Positions 51,993-62,367 of a stretch of 64,000 bases of DNA are shown piece by piece. Origin of the DNA: Bradyrhizobium sp. LLZ17. Lineage in GTDB: Bacteria > Pseudomonadota > Alphaproteobacteria > Rhizobiales > Xanthobacteraceae. Under the pieces are notes generated by a model. That model saw only the letters and a program-made list of their open reading frames with translations. It had not been told where the DNA came from and searched no databases. The stretch's first letter is position 1, and each line of letters starts with the position of its first letter. The stretch spans positions 1,426,001 to 1,490,000 of the forward strand of contig NZ_CP165734.1 of the NCBI RefSeq assembly GCF_041200145.1, in the 5' to 3' direction. The position numbers and the translations under genes are program-made.

Positions 51993-52619
51993 ATGTCCGT
52001 CGCCGAATTCCTCAAGCAGCGTGCAGTGGACGTCAACGTGGGCGGCAGTTATTCGCTGCCGCGCTGGTACGATTGCGAGGGCAGGCTCAGGACGTTCGCC
52101 TGCCGCACCAAGCGCGTCTCGCCGTTCCGGATGATCGTGGACGTGCCGGTCGTCGGCAAGGTCGGCGAGCGCGTCACCTCCTATTTCCAGGAGTTCGGCG
52201 AATTCGAGTGCACGATCACCGCGACGCTGAGGATGGGCTTCCTGATGGAGCTCGAGATGACCCGGGCGCGGCGCGCCTGGATGTCGGAAAAGCTGACCTG
52301 GCTCGAGAAGAGGCAAAAGGACGCCAGCCTCGCCGAGTTGCGGCATGACGCGCGGTTTGTGCCGCAGGTCCCGCATACGTTCCTGGCGCTCGCCGACGGC
52401 AGCACTCATCCCTGCTTCATCATCGACGTCTCGACGGCCGGGGTTGCGATATCCTGCGAATACGACCCGCCGATCGGAACGCCGCTCGCGGTCGGGGCCT
52501 GCGTCGGGCGCGTCATCCGGAAATTCGAGAACGGCTTCGCGGTCAAATTCGCTCAAAAACAGCAGCGCGTCGACCTCGTCCGCCTGATCGTCCGGTCGGG
52601 ACTGAAGCAGTCGGCGTGA
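51993..52619 (+). CDS. PilZ-domain protein
   Basis: A 208-aa protein: MSVAEFLKQRAVDVNVGGSY, then a first beta-rich half (FACRTKRVSPFRMIVDVPVV) and a C-terminal PilZ-like half (LRHDARFVPQVPHTFLALAD, CFIIDVSTAGVAISCE with DxSxxG, FAVKFAQKQ). A longer start at 51942 is possible. Cyclic di-GMP binding is plausible but the RxxxR motif is not clear. Confidence 0.8.
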   Translation: MSVAEFLKQRAVDVNVGGSYSLPRWYDCEGRLRTFACRTKRVSPFRMIVDVPVVGKVGERVTSYFQEFGEFECTITATLRMGFLMELEMTRARRAWMSEKLTWLEKRQKDASLAELRHDARFVPQVPHTFLALADGSTHPCFIIDVSTAGVAISCEYDPPIGTPLAVGACVGRVIRKFENGFAVKFAQKQQRVDLVRLIVRSGLKQSA

Positions 52620-52738
52620 GGGGGGGCGGCCGCTTCGCCTCCGTACCGCCGCCACGCCGTCGCCTCATTGCCGGGTCAGTTTTTGCGGGTCCGTGCGTCG
52701 TGCCGGACTCATGGGCAGAACTGCGATCGGGGGACCGA

Positions 52739-52981
52739 ATGGCAGTGGACAAGATCACCTGGGACAGGGTCGGCCGGGTCACCGAGCCCGGACGCTACAT
52801 GTACACCTTCGGCTGGCTCACCATCACCGCCGGCGACCTCGCGATCTGGCAGCAATATCCGCAGGCGGCGTTCACGCTGCTGGCGCAGCGCCCTATGCGG
52901 GACGAGGCGACCGGCGAGGAATTCCACCTCGGCGCTTTCGACGTCGCACCCGATCCGCGGCCGCCTTTCACCACCCACTAG
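52739..52981 (+). CDS. Hypothetical protein
   Basis: An 80-aa protein: MAVDKITWDRVGRVTEPGRY, MYTFGWLTITAGDLAIWQQY, PQAAFTLLAQRPMRDEATGE, EFHLGAFDVAP. Strand-rich, soluble. This is a common small protein of Bradyrhizobium and relatives. Function unknown. Confidence 0.75.
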   Translation: MAVDKITWDRVGRVTEPGRYMYTFGWLTITAGDLAIWQQYPQAAFTLLAQRPMRDEATGEEFHLGAFDVAPDPRPPFTTH

Positions 52982-53180
52982 TCTCTCGTTCCCAAGCGTC
53001 GTTTCCAAGGGTGGTTTCCAAGGTCGATTTCGCGGCGGAGCCGGCTTGGACGATGATCAAAAAGGCAGCATCATCAAATTATTACCCGAGCCTATGATCG
53101 CCATTTAGCGAATAAATTTCACTTCTTGTTGCGCCGCAGCTAGGCATCGCTGTGCCGGGCGGACCCAACAAGGACACGCG

Positions 53181-54137
53181 ATGCGAGATACCACGCGACG
53201 AGAGTTCATCCGCTTAGCCGCAACCGCCGCGGCGCTGCCCGCAACCAGCTTCCGCGCATTGGCCGATGACCGCGTCATCAAGGTCGGGACGCTGAAGCTC
53301 ATCCACGGCATCACGCCCTATTTTTATGAGAAATTCGCGCCGGCCGGCGTCAAGATCCAGGTGATCCCGTTCGAAAGTCCCACCGACGGCAAGAACGCTG
53401 TCGCCACCCGCACCGTCGACTTCGGCATTTTCGGCTTGGCAGCAGCGACGCTTGGCGCGGCCAACGCCGAGCCCGTCGTCGTCATTGCTGCCGCCTGCAA
53501 CCGCGGCATGGCCGTCGTGGCGGGAAAAGACTCTGCGATCAATTCGATCAAAGACCTCAACGGCAAGAGGGTCGCGATCTGGCCGGGCTCCACGCAGGAG
53601 GTCGTGATCCTCGACCGGCTGACCGCCGAAGGCATGACGATCAAGGACATCGAGCCGGTTCGCGTGTCGTTCAGCGACATGGCGCCCGCCCTCGCCCGTG
53701 GCGACATCGACGCTTATGTCGGCGCGGAGCCCGGGCCCGGCATCAGCCTGGCCAACGGCGTCGGCAAGATCGTGGAATACCCCTACTCGACGCCGACCGG
53801 CTCGCTGAACATGGTGCTGACCACGCACCGTGAGTTGATCGAAAAGGATCCAGACCTGATCCGCACGTTGCTCGCAATTCATCGCAAGGCGAGCGAATAT
53901 GCGATGAGCGATCGCGAGGCGTTCGTCGCGATGGCGATGCAAAAGCTCGGCCAGCCCAAGCCGTCGATCGAACAGGCCGCGCCCAACGTGGAGCTCACCT
54001 GGAATATCGATGCGCTGTTTCTCAAGCAGGCGAACTATTACGGAACGCAAATGCTGGCCAAAAAGCAGATCCGCGAACTCCCGGACTACGGCAAATTCAT
54101 CGAGCCGAGCTTCGTGAAAGCCATTGCCGCGATGTGA
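53181..54137 (+). CDS. ABC transporter substrate-binding protein (NMT1/THI5-like, nitrate/sulfonate/taurine type)
   Basis: A 318-aa periplasmic protein. The N-terminus RDTTRREFIRLAATAAALPA carries a twin-arginine signal. The mature part has VIKVGTLKLIHGITPYFYEK and VATRTVDFGIFGLAAATLGA, with INSIKDLNGKRVAIWPGSTQ and GDIDAYVGAEPGPGISLANG in the family's usual order. It heads an operon with permease and ATPase genes. The ligand is unknown; the family takes sulfonates, nitrate, bicarbonate or thiamine precursors. Confidence 0.92.
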   Translation: MRDTTRREFIRLAATAAALPATSFRALADDRVIKVGTLKLIHGITPYFYEKFAPAGVKIQVIPFESPTDGKNAVATRTVDFGIFGLAAATLGAANAEPVVVIAAACNRGMAVVAGKDSAINSIKDLNGKRVAIWPGSTQEVVILDRLTAEGMTIKDIEPVRVSFSDMAPALARGDIDAYVGAEPGPGISLANGVGKIVEYPYSTPTGSLNMVLTTHRELIEKDPDLIRTLLAIHRKASEYAMSDREAFVAMAMQKLGQPKPSIEQAAPNVELTWNIDALFLKQANYYGTQMLAKKQIRELPDYGKFIEPSFVKAIAAM

Positions 54138-54144
54138 GCGAGCG

Positions 54145-55019
54145 ATGAGCCGGTCGATCAAAATCGCACCTCCGGCCGAGGCAGTGGCCGACCGCGCAGC
54201 GAAGAGCACCCCGGCCAGGACGTCGCGCCCGTGGAAGCTCCATCGTCTTCGCGCCATCGCGCTGGCGGCGGTGGTGCCGCTGGGGCTGCTGTTGTTCTGG
54301 GACATCATGGTGCGGTGGACTGGAACGCGACTCGTGCCGCTGCCGTCCGGCGTCGCCTTGATGATGAGGGATTTTGCAATCGGTGGAATCTACGATGACG
54401 CCTACAGCGCGAGCCTTGCCATACATTTCTGGAAATCGGTGCAGCGCGTCTATGGCGGCTTTCTCTGCGCGGCCGTCATCGGAATTCCACTTGGATTGAT
54501 GATCGGCCGACTGCCGCTGTTGCGCGCGGTGCTCGATCCGACGCTGTCATTGTTGCGGCCGATTCCGTCACGGCGTGGCTTCCATTGTCGATGATCTTCT
54601 TCGGGCTTGGCGCCAAATCGGCGATCTTCCTGGTTTTCCTGGGGGCCTTCTTTCCAATTCTCCTCAACACCATCTTTGGCGTGAAATCAGTTGACGTACG
54701 CCTGTTCGAAGCCGCCGAAATGCTCGGCTGCGCCGGGCCAAAATTATTCCGGGCGGTGGTTTTGCCCGCGGCCCTGCCCAGCATCTTCAACGGCCTGCGT
54801 CTTGGCGCCAGCTTCGCCTGGATCCTGATCGTGGTCGGGGAGATGACAGGAGTTCCGGAAGGCCTCGGCGCGGTGATCATGGACGGCCGCTCATTGTCGC
54901 GCACCGATCTGGTCATCACCGGTATGATCATTATCGGCGTCACCGGCTTTGTCTCCGACCGCATCCTGCTTTGGCTGAGCAACTATTTCCTTCGCTGGAG
55001 CCCGCAACACCATGTCTGA
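54145..55019 (+). pseudogene. ABC transporter permease (BPD_transp_1), frameshifted
   Basis: The first frame (MSRSIKIAPP, WKLHRLRAIALAAVVPLGLL) runs to LSLLRPIP at about 54566, then shifts into a stop. The next frame continues the family sequence (TAWLPLSMIFFGLGAKSAIF and, later, the EAA-loop region AAEMLGCAGPKLFRAVVLPA). One G is missing at about 54567; with it the gene would encode 291 aa, normal for the family. The stop overlaps the ATPase start by 8 nt, so the operon is otherwise intact. It may be a real mutation or a sequence error. Confidence 0.88.
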
Positions 55020-55818
55020 CAGCCAACACGCGCCACCGATCCTGCGCGTCGATGATCTGCACAAAGTCTATGACGCGTCCAATGGCCCGGTCGAGGCGTT
55101 GCGCGGGATCGATCTGACGATCCAAAAAGGCGAGTTCGTCTGTTTGCTCGGCGCATCAGGCTGTGGCAAGTCGACGCTGTTGCGGATCATTGCCGGTTTC
55201 GAGCAGGCGACCAGCGGCTCTGTCACGATGTTCGGATTTGGGATTGATCGTCCTGGACCCGACCGCGGAATGGTGTTTCAGGACTACGCGCTGTTTCCCT
55301 GGCTGACGGTGAAAGAGAATATCGCCTTCGGACCGAGCCAGCGGCGGCTCGCTTCCAAGGATGTTGCCGGGATCACCGAGAGATTCATGGCGATGGTGGG
55401 ACTGGCTGCGTTCGCCGACCGCTATCCGCATCAACTGTCCGGGGGCATGAAGCAAAGGGTCGCTATTGCGCGCGTGCTCGCCAACGACGCCGACGTCCTG
55501 CTGATGGATGAACCGTTTGGTGCCCTCGACGCTTTGACGCGCAGCAAGCTGCAGGAAGAACTGATCGATATCTGGAGGGCCACCAAGCTGACCGTGATTT
55601 TCGTGACCCATTCGGTCGAAGAGGCCGTCCTGCTCGCGGACCAGGTGGTGGTGATGACCGCGGGGCCCGGCCGCATCGATTGCCAAGTCCAGATCGAGCT
55701 GCCTCGCCCGCGTGATGTCTCGTCGCCAGAGTTCAATACCCTTCGGCGCGACGTGACACGGCGGCTGACCAGCCATATCGCCCGGGGCCGGGCGCTCGCC
55801 GCGACCGCGGATTCCTGA
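55012..55818 (+). CDS. ABC transporter ATP-binding protein (SsuB/TauB type)
   Basis: A 268-aa ATPase with Walker A GASGCGKST (47-55), Q-loop MVFQDYALFPWLTV, signature LSGGMKQR (142-149), Walker B DVLLMDEPFG (161-170) and H-loop FVTHSVEEAV. It energises the NMT1-type importer with the two preceding genes. Starts 8 nt before the permease stop. Confidence 0.95.
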   Translation: MSDSQHAPPILRVDDLHKVYDASNGPVEALRGIDLTIQKGEFVCLLGASGCGKSTLLRIIAGFEQATSGSVTMFGFGIDRPGPDRGMVFQDYALFPWLTVKENIAFGPSQRRLASKDVAGITERFMAMVGLAAFADRYPHQLSGGMKQRVAIARVLANDADVLLMDEPFGALDALTRSKLQEELIDIWRATKLTVIFVTHSVEEAVLLADQVVVMTAGPGRIDCQVQIELPRPRDVSSPEFNTLRRDVTRRLTSHIARGRALAATADS

Positions 55819-56101
55819 TGTGAGACTTGCGGTGGCGACACGTACATCGTGAATCGAAGAAATCTCCGCATTCTCTTGATTTTGCTGGCCGATCGCGATC
55901 TCATCGCCGCGGCGCCATCGCTGTCATCGATCGCAGACGGGTCACGTCATGTAATTGATTGGGCTCGCATTCCCACCTCGGCAACGCTACGGATGAACAG
56001 AGGCTGTCACACTCGTTAAGCGACAGGACAGCTGGCGCATGACACATCGTCGCATCGGTCGACGTAGATAAGCCGGTCAAGGAAACGTATTTTCGACCCC
56101 G

Positions 56102-57142
56102 ATGTACCTGATTGAAGCACTGCCCACCGTGATCGGAACGGCCGCCATCGCCCCGGCGCTGCTGATGCTGTGGCTTGTCATCGCGGCCGAAGAACGCCCG
56201 GGCCCGCCGACCCAGGTTTGGACCGCGTTCCTGCTCGGCGCGGCCAGCATCTCGCTGCTCGGCCTCGCCCGCGCTCCCTTCGCCAGGATGGTTGCGGCGC
56301 CGGACAATCCCTGGGCGGAGCTGGCCATGCATTCGGTGTTCGGCGTCGCGCTGCCCGAGGAAGCCGTGAAGGTGATCGCCATCGTGCTGGTCTCCTCAAC
56401 CAAGCGGCGAACCTTCGCCAATCCGATGGACACCGTAGTCTATGGCGCCGCGGTCGGCCTCGGCTTCGCCGCCTATGAGAACCTCGCCTATCTCGTCCAG
56501 CACGCCGAGATGTGGCGCTCGCTCGCGGCCCTGCGCAGCGTGCTGACCGTGCCGTTCCACGGTGCGCTCGGCATCATCGCCGGCGCGTATCTGACGATCG
56601 CACGGGCCGGCACGGCGCTGGGTGCGCACCGCCGTCATCGCGACTGGGCCCGGCTCTCGAGCCGGCTGCTGATGCTGGCGGGCCCGCTGGCGCTGCACTC
56701 GGCCTTCGACTTCCCGCTGCTGACGCTGCAGCAAATGCCCGATCTCGATCCGACGCTGCGGATGTGGCTGGGCGCTGCCAGCCTCCTGATCGGCTTCAGT
56801 TCGATCGCCTTCGCCACGCGCCTGGTGCGGCGCGTCGCGCGCCACCACGCTCCACGCACCGATATCGCGCGCGAGCGGCTCAGCCAACTGCGCCGGATGT
56901 GGGCGCTGCTGCTCACCGGCGGTGGGATCGGCTTCCTCGGCCTCGCCTTCGTGCTGACCTCGATCCATCATTGGCTCATCAATCCCGAGCGCAACTTGAC
57001 GCTGGCGCTGATCCCGATCGGTCTCACCTCGATCCTGCTCGGCATCGCGCTTCTGATCGTCACAACCGCGATCTATGTTCTCGGCCGCAACCGTATCCGC
57101 ACCAGCGGAGAGGGTTTTTCGTCAGCGCACGGCGGAGGTTGA
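56102..57142 (+). CDS. PrsW-family intramembrane metalloprotease
   Basis: A 346-aa polytopic protein with about eight helices. The PrsW zinc motifs are present: PEEAVKVI (85-92), AVGLGFAAYENLAYLV, TVPFHGALGIIAGAYL with a His, and ALHSAFDFPLL. PrsW in Bacillus cleaves the anti-sigma factor RsiW; related membrane CPBP/PrsW proteases occur widely. Substrate here unknown. A longer segment past residue 220 is lineage-specific. Confidence 0.87.
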   Translation: MYLIEALPTVIGTAAIAPALLMLWLVIAAEERPGPPTQVWTAFLLGAASISLLGLARAPFARMVAAPDNPWAELAMHSVFGVALPEEAVKVIAIVLVSSTKRRTFANPMDTVVYGAAVGLGFAAYENLAYLVQHAEMWRSLAALRSVLTVPFHGALGIIAGAYLTIARAGTALGAHRRHRDWARLSSRLLMLAGPLALHSAFDFPLLTLQQMPDLDPTLRMWLGAASLLIGFSSIAFATRLVRRVARHHAPRTDIARERLSQLRRMWALLLTGGGIGFLGLAFVLTSIHHWLINPERNLTLALIPIGLTSILLGIALLIVTTAIYVLGRNRIRTSGEGFSSAHGGG

Positions 57143-57215
57143 TCCACGGCAAAGCCAGGCCGGCACGCACACACTACATTGAGCTCCATCTGCTCCTGCG
57201 ACGTAGAGGTCCCCC

Positions 57216-57794
57216 ATGACATCGCCCGAGGATTTTTCACGGCTGCAATCCGCCATGAGCGAGACGGTCAAGGCGCATTGGAAGGCCTTTCTGTTCGAAG
57301 GCATCCTGCTCGCCGTTCTCGGTGTTGCTGCGCTGATCCTGCCGCCGCTCGCAAGCCTCGCCATCGCGATCTTCCTCGGCTGGATGTTCTTGATCAGCGG
57401 CATCGGCGGGCTGATCGCGACCTACTGGGCGCGCAGCACGCCGGGGTTCTGGTGGTCGCTGATTTCGGCCGCACTCGCCGTGCTCGCCGGCATGTTGCTG
57501 TTGGCGCGCCCAATGCAGGCCGTGCTGACGCTGACGATCGTGCTCGGCGCCTATTTCCTCGCCGAGGGGGTCGCCACCATCATGTATGCGCTGGAGCACC
57601 GTCGTGAGCTGAGCGGCCGCTGGTCGTGGCTCCTGATCTCGGGCCTTGTCGACATCGCGATCTCGTTCATGGTGATCACGGGACTGCCGAGCACGGCGGA
57701 ATGGGCGATCGGCGTCCTCGTCGGCATCAACCTCTTGTTCGGCGGCGCCACCCTGATCGGCATGGCGCTGGCGGTACGCAATAGCAACAGTTGA
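57216..57794 (+). CDS. HdeD family membrane protein
   Basis: A 192-aa protein with six helices in three repeated pairs: HWKAFLFEGILLAVLGVAAL, IAIFLGWMFLISGIGGLIAT, FWWSLISAALAVLAGMLLLA, TIVLGAYFLAEGVATIMYAL and two more. This matches the DUF308/HdeD family of acid-stress-linked membrane proteins. It is 73 bp downstream of the PrsW gene and co-oriented. Confidence 0.87.
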   Translation: MTSPEDFSRLQSAMSETVKAHWKAFLFEGILLAVLGVAALILPPLASLAIAIFLGWMFLISGIGGLIATYWARSTPGFWWSLISAALAVLAGMLLLARPMQAVLTLTIVLGAYFLAEGVATIMYALEHRRELSGRWSWLLISGLVDIAISFMVITGLPSTAEWAIGVLVGINLLFGGATLIGMALAVRNSNS

Positions 57795-57827
57795 GACGCC
57801 TCGTCGCGCCCTGCGCGGTCTTAGGGG

Positions 57828-57856
57828 GTGACAATCCGCCGACCGCGCGCTATATG
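57828..57856 (+). promoter_or_regulatory. Predicted sigma-70-type promoter of the aroG leader
   Basis: GTGACA (57828-57833) and TATATG (57851-57856) are separated by exactly 17 bp. The predicted start would fall near 57863, at or just before the ATG of the leader peptide, so the leader could be translated from a leaderless mRNA. Confidence 0.6.
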
Positions 57857-57863
57857 GGCTGCC

Positions 57864-57944
57864 ATGATCACCCTCGTCACCAGCTACTTTTGGTACTTTA
57901 GCTACGACAGCTCGCTGGCGGCAGGAGGATCGCGCTCAATCTGA
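57864..57944 (+). CDS. Aromatic-rich leader peptide of the aroG attenuator
   Basis: A 26-aa peptide: MITLVTSYFWYFSYDSSLAA followed by GGSRSI. Residues 8-14 are Tyr-Phe-Trp-Tyr-Phe-Ser-Tyr, so six of seven codons (57885-57905) need aromatic aminoacyl-tRNAs. It precedes a terminator and the DAHP synthase gene, as expected for control of the common aromatic pathway by all three amino acids. No Shine-Dalgarno is evident, matching the suspected leaderless start. Confidence 0.8.
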   Translation: MITLVTSYFWYFSYDSSLAAGGSRSI

Positions 57945-57967
57945 AACATTGCAGCAAACGTCCGAAC

Positions 57968-57992
57968 AGCCGCCAGACCTGGCGGCTTTTTT
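57968..57992 (+). terminator. Attenuator terminator upstream of aroG
   Basis: AGCCGCC and GGCGGCT (57968-57974 and 57981-57987) form a 7-bp stem with a 6-nt loop, followed by TTTTTT. Its 5' arm can instead pair with the CTGGCGGC at 57915-57922, inside the leader ORF, forming an antiterminator. Confidence 0.85.
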
Positions 57993-58029
57993 ATTGGCCG
58001 GCAGGTTCTCAAAATGACAGGAGCCCGCC

Positions 58030-59115
<1,086 letters not shown>

Positions 59116-59169
59116 ATGTGAACGCGGGCGGGGCGATGCTGTTCGCGCCCTGCCCGCAATCGGCGCGGC

Positions 59170-59421
59170 TCAGCAGCCGCGGCAGATGCTCTTGATCTTC
59201 TTGTCGAGCGCCTGGTTTTCCTTGCTCAGGGGATCGTTCGGATCGCTCGGATTCTTCTCGCTGGGCACATCGCTGGGGCGCACCTGGCGATGACCGACCG
59301 GCGCCGGCGGTGGCGAGCCGGATGTGGCGCCGCCCGACGTCGATCCCTTGGTGCCGGTTTGCGCGACCGCCACGCCGCCAAGCAGGACCACGAGCGACGC
59401 GGCCACAATGATCTTCTTCAT
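59170..59421 (-). CDS. Small secreted hypothetical protein
   Basis: An 83-aa protein: signal peptide MKKIIVAASLVVLLGGVAVA, then Thr/Gly/Ser/Pro-rich linker and a short charged end (KENQALDKKIKSICRGC) with two cysteines. Function unknown; possibly periplasmic. Confidence 0.7.
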   Translation of the reverse strand: MKKIIVAASLVVLLGGVAVAQTGTKGSTSGGATSGSPPPAPVGHRQVRPSDVPSEKNPSDPNDPLSKENQALDKKIKSICRGC

Positions 59422-59465
59422 TTCATTCCTCCATTCCTCAACCCGCCGTTACCCCCCGTCACCGC

Positions 59466-60560
59466 TCAGGTCTCGGGCGGATAGAGGTGAACGTCGCCGC
59501 AATAGTCGATGATACGATAGCGCGTTTCCGGCGCCGCATCACGTATGTCGGGTGCGGTATTTTGCGCCGCCAACACATAATTCGGCCCCACTGGCGACTT
59601 GCCCGCGCCGCCGGGAATGTCGATGACGTAATCAGGCTGGCACAGTCCCGACACCCGTCCACGCAACTGCCGCATCAACTCCTGTCCCTGCGCCAGAGTG
59701 GTGCGCAGGTGCGCAGTACCCGGCGCGAGATCGCCGTGATGCAGGTAATAGGGCTTGATCCGGCATTCGACGAAAGCTCGCATCAAATCCGACAGAGCCG
59801 TGCTGTTGTCATTGACGCCGCGCAAAAGCACGGACTGGCTCACCATGGGAATTCCGGCATCGACGAGCCGCGCGCAGGCGGCGCGCGCGGCCGGCGACAG
59901 CTCGCGCGCATGGTTGGCATGCAGCGCGACCCATGTGGTCGCGCCCGTCACCTTCAGCGCAGCGACCATGTCGTCGCTGATGCGCGCTGGCTCAGCCACG
60001 GGCACGCGGGTGTGAAGGCGGATGATCTTGACGTGATCGATACGAGCGAGATCGGTCATGATCTCGCTCATGCGCCGCGACGACAGCATCAGCGGATCGC
60101 CACCGGTCAGGATCACCTCCCATATCTCGCGGTGCGAACGAATGTAATCGATCGCAGCGCGGTAGGCGCTGTCCGAGAGCGCATTCTCCTTGCCCGGGCC
60201 GACCATCTCGCGACGGAAGCAGAAGCGGCAATAGACCGCGCAGACATGAACGAGCTTGAACAGCACCCGATCGGGATAGCGATGCACGATGCCGGCGACC
60301 GGCGAATGCGGGTGATCGCCGATCGGATCGGCGTTCTCGCCCGGCTGCAGCTCCAGCTCTGCGGCCGTGGGAACGAACTGCCGGGCAATAGGATCATCGG
60401 GATCGGAACTGTCAATCAGCTCGACCAGCGCGGGCGTGATCGCGACCGCATAGCGCGCGGCGACGCGCTCGAGCGCCGGCAGCGCTTCGGCGGGTGCAAG
60501 ATGCTCGGCCACGAGCTCGGCCGGCTCGCGCAGTGTTCGTGCCAGATTGGTCTTCGTCAT
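59466..60560 (-). CDS. epmB: EF-P-(lysine) 2,3-aminomutase EpmB (radical SAM)
   Basis: A 364-aa radical SAM enzyme. The [4Fe-4S] motif is CAVYCRFC (C107, C111, C114). EVILTGGDPLMLSSRRMSEI and IIRLHTRVPVAEPARISDDM are characteristic of lysine 2,3-aminomutases; the short length and context fit EpmB. It converts L-lysine to (R)-beta-lysine for EF-P modification. The start overlaps the epmA stop by 4 nt. Confidence 0.93.
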   Translation of the reverse strand: MTKTNLARTLREPAELVAEHLAPAEALPALERVAARYAVAITPALVELIDSSDPDDPIARQFVPTAAELELQPGENADPIGDHPHSPVAGIVHRYPDRVLFKLVHVCAVYCRFCFRREMVGPGKENALSDSAYRAAIDYIRSHREIWEVILTGGDPLMLSSRRMSEIMTDLARIDHVKIIRLHTRVPVAEPARISDDMVAALKVTGATTWVALHANHARELSPAARAACARLVDAGIPMVSQSVLLRGVNDNSTALSDLMRAFVECRIKPYYLHHGDLAPGTAHLRTTLAQGQELMRQLRGRVSGLCQPDYVIDIPGGAGKSPVGPNYVLAAQNTAPDIRDAAPETRYRIIDYCGDVHLYPPET

Positions 60561-61624
60561 GTCTCGCTTGTCGTTTCATCTGCGGGCGGCGTCCACACCA
60601 CCTGGTCAATCCGTGTTGCGCCGCTCGCCAGCATGACCAGTCGGTCGAAGCCGAGCGCGACGCCGCTCGCCTCGGGCATCGCGGCAACCGCCGTGAGAAA
60701 ATCCTCGTCCAGCGGATAGGCCTCGCCATAGCGACGCAGCTTCTCCGCCATCGATTCCGTGAAGCGGCGGCGCTGCTCGGCCGCGTCGGTTAACTCGCCA
60801 AAGCCGTTGGCGAGCTCGACGCCGCAGGCATAGATCTCGAAACGCTCCGCCACCCGCGGGTCGTCGGCCTTTGTGCGCGCCAGCGCCGCCTCTGGAGATG
60901 GGTATTCGAACAGGATGGTCAAACGCCCCTGCCCTAGATGCGGCTCGACATGCTCGACCAGAACCTTGCTGAAGACATCCGACCAGGTGTCGTCCTCCGC
61001 GACGCGGACCTTGCCGGCGGCCGCTTCTGCAAGTGCGGCCCGATCGCCTTGGTCGCCTGAAATGGTGGCAAGCAGGTCGATCCCGGCGAACCGCTCAAAG
61101 GCGCTGGCAACGGTCAGAAGCTCCGGCTCGGCAAAGGGATCGGCGGTGCGGCCGCGGAAGGCGAAGGTCCCGATCCCGGTCGCCTGCGCCGCATGGGCGA
61201 TCACGACGACACAATCGGCCATGATGGCATCATAGGGCGCGCCGGCCCGGTACCATTCCAGCATGGTGAATTCGGGCAGATGCAGGTCGCCGCGCTCGCG
61301 GTCGCGGAACACCCGGGCGAATTCGACGATTCGGGGCTCACCGGCTGCCAGCAGCTTCTTGCAGGCGAATTCCGGGGACGTTCGCAGGTAACGCCTGGCA
61401 CGGCTGCCGCCGGGACGCACGATCTCGGTGTGCGGGGCGTGGAGATGGGTCTCGTTGCCGGGAGAGATCTGAAGGACGGAGGTTTCGACCTCGACGAAGC
61501 CCTGTTCGGCAAAAAAGCCCCGTAGAGCCCCGGTGATCGCCCCCCTCGCCTGGAGGAACGGCCGGCGGTCCAAGTGTCGCGAGGGGGACCAGAACGGCGA
61601 AATCGGCTTGTCCCCAGCCATCAA
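60557..61624 (-). CDS. epmA: EF-P--(R)-beta-lysine ligase EpmA (GenX/PoxA)
   Basis: A 355-aa class-II lysyl-tRNA-synthetase-like protein without an anticodon-binding domain: RGAITGALRGFFAEQGFVEV, TSVLQISPGNETHLHAP, FEYPSPEAALARTKADDPRV, CGVELANGFGELTDAAEQRR and SGVALGFDRLVMLASGATRI. It attaches (R)-beta-lysine to EF-P. Divergently placed next to efp, with epmB in the same operon. EpmC is not seen in the window. Confidence 0.94.
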   Translation of the reverse strand: MMAGDKPISPFWSPSRHLDRRPFLQARGAITGALRGFFAEQGFVEVETSVLQISPGNETHLHAPHTEIVRPGGSRARRYLRTSPEFACKKLLAAGEPRIVEFARVFRDRERGDLHLPEFTMLEWYRAGAPYDAIMADCVVVIAHAAQATGIGTFAFRGRTADPFAEPELLTVASAFERFAGIDLLATISGDQGDRAALAEAAAGKVRVAEDDTWSDVFSKVLVEHVEPHLGQGRLTILFEYPSPEAALARTKADDPRVAERFEIYACGVELANGFGELTDAAEQRRRFTESMAEKLRRYGEAYPLDEDFLTAVAAMPEASGVALGFDRLVMLASGATRIDQVVWTPPADETTSET

Positions 61625-61783
61625 CCGACCGCTCCGCAGGCCAGCAAAATGCTGGCATTCAACGACAAAATGCGTATGTTGCGGCCCGAAACGGGCGCCA
61701 AGGTCTGATTTGAGGCCCCAGGTCCCCCATCAATTTGATCACGTCCTGGCCGGTGCCGGGCCAAGCAAGCAGGAAATATCGCT
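61625..61783. promoter_or_regulatory. Divergent promoter region between epmA and efp
   Basis: The 159-bp spacer between divergently oriented epmA and efp must contain both promoters. No operator could be defined by eye. Confidence 0.5.
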
Positions 61784-62350
61784 TTGAGAGTCATCGCCAG
61801 TTCTATTCGCAAGGGCAACGTGATCGAGCAAGACGGCAAGCTATATGTCGTCGTGACCGCCGAGAACATCCATCCCGGCAAGGGAACTCCGGTCAGCCAG
61901 ATCGAAATGCGCCGAATCTCGGACGGGGTAAAGATCTCCGAACGCTACAAGACCACCGACCAGGTCGAGAAGGCCACGATCGAAGAGCGCAACTACACCT
62001 TCCTGTATGAAGATGGCGACGGCTACCACTTCATGAACCCCGAGAGCTACGACCAGGTCCAGGTCTCCAAGGACGTCATCGGCGACGCGGCGGCGTATCT
62101 TCAGGAGGGCATGACCGTCAAGCTGTCGCTGCACGGCGCCAACCCGGTCTCGATCTCGCTGCCCCAGCGGGTGACGCTGGAAGTGGTCGAAACCGAGCCC
62201 GTGACCAAGGGCCAGACCGCCTCCTCCTCCTACAAGCCCGCCGTGCTCTCGAATGGCCTGCGCACCACCGTGCCGCCGCATATCGCGGTCGGTACCCGCA
62301 TCGTGGTGATGACCGAAGACGGCTCCTACTCCGAACGCGCCAAGGACTAA
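61784..62350 (+). CDS. efp: Elongation factor P
   Basis: A 188-aa protein with the three EF-P beta-barrel domains. The modified residue is Lys33 in [14 protein letters not shown], consistent with the EpmA/EpmB pair next to it. TYNFL-like [20 protein letters not shown] and the C-terminal [12 protein letters not shown] end are typical. It relieves stalling at polyproline stretches. The start is a TTG with AGGAAATATCGCT upstream; no ATG is available. Confidence 0.95.
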   Translation: MRVIASSIRKGNVIEQDGKLYVVVTAENIHPGKGTPVSQIEMRRISDGVKISERYKTTDQVEKATIEERNYTFLYEDGDGYHFMNPESYDQVQVSKDVIGDAAAYLQEGMTVKLSLHGANPVSISLPQRVTLEVVETEPVTKGQTASSSYKPAVLSNGLRTTVPPHIAVGTRIVVMTEDGSYSERAKD

Positions 62351-62367
62351 GCGAGGGATCACAACAG

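Noticed and set aside
59122..59158. GC-rich hairpin after aroG as a terminator
   Set aside because: The stem is interrupted and no T-tract follows on either strand.
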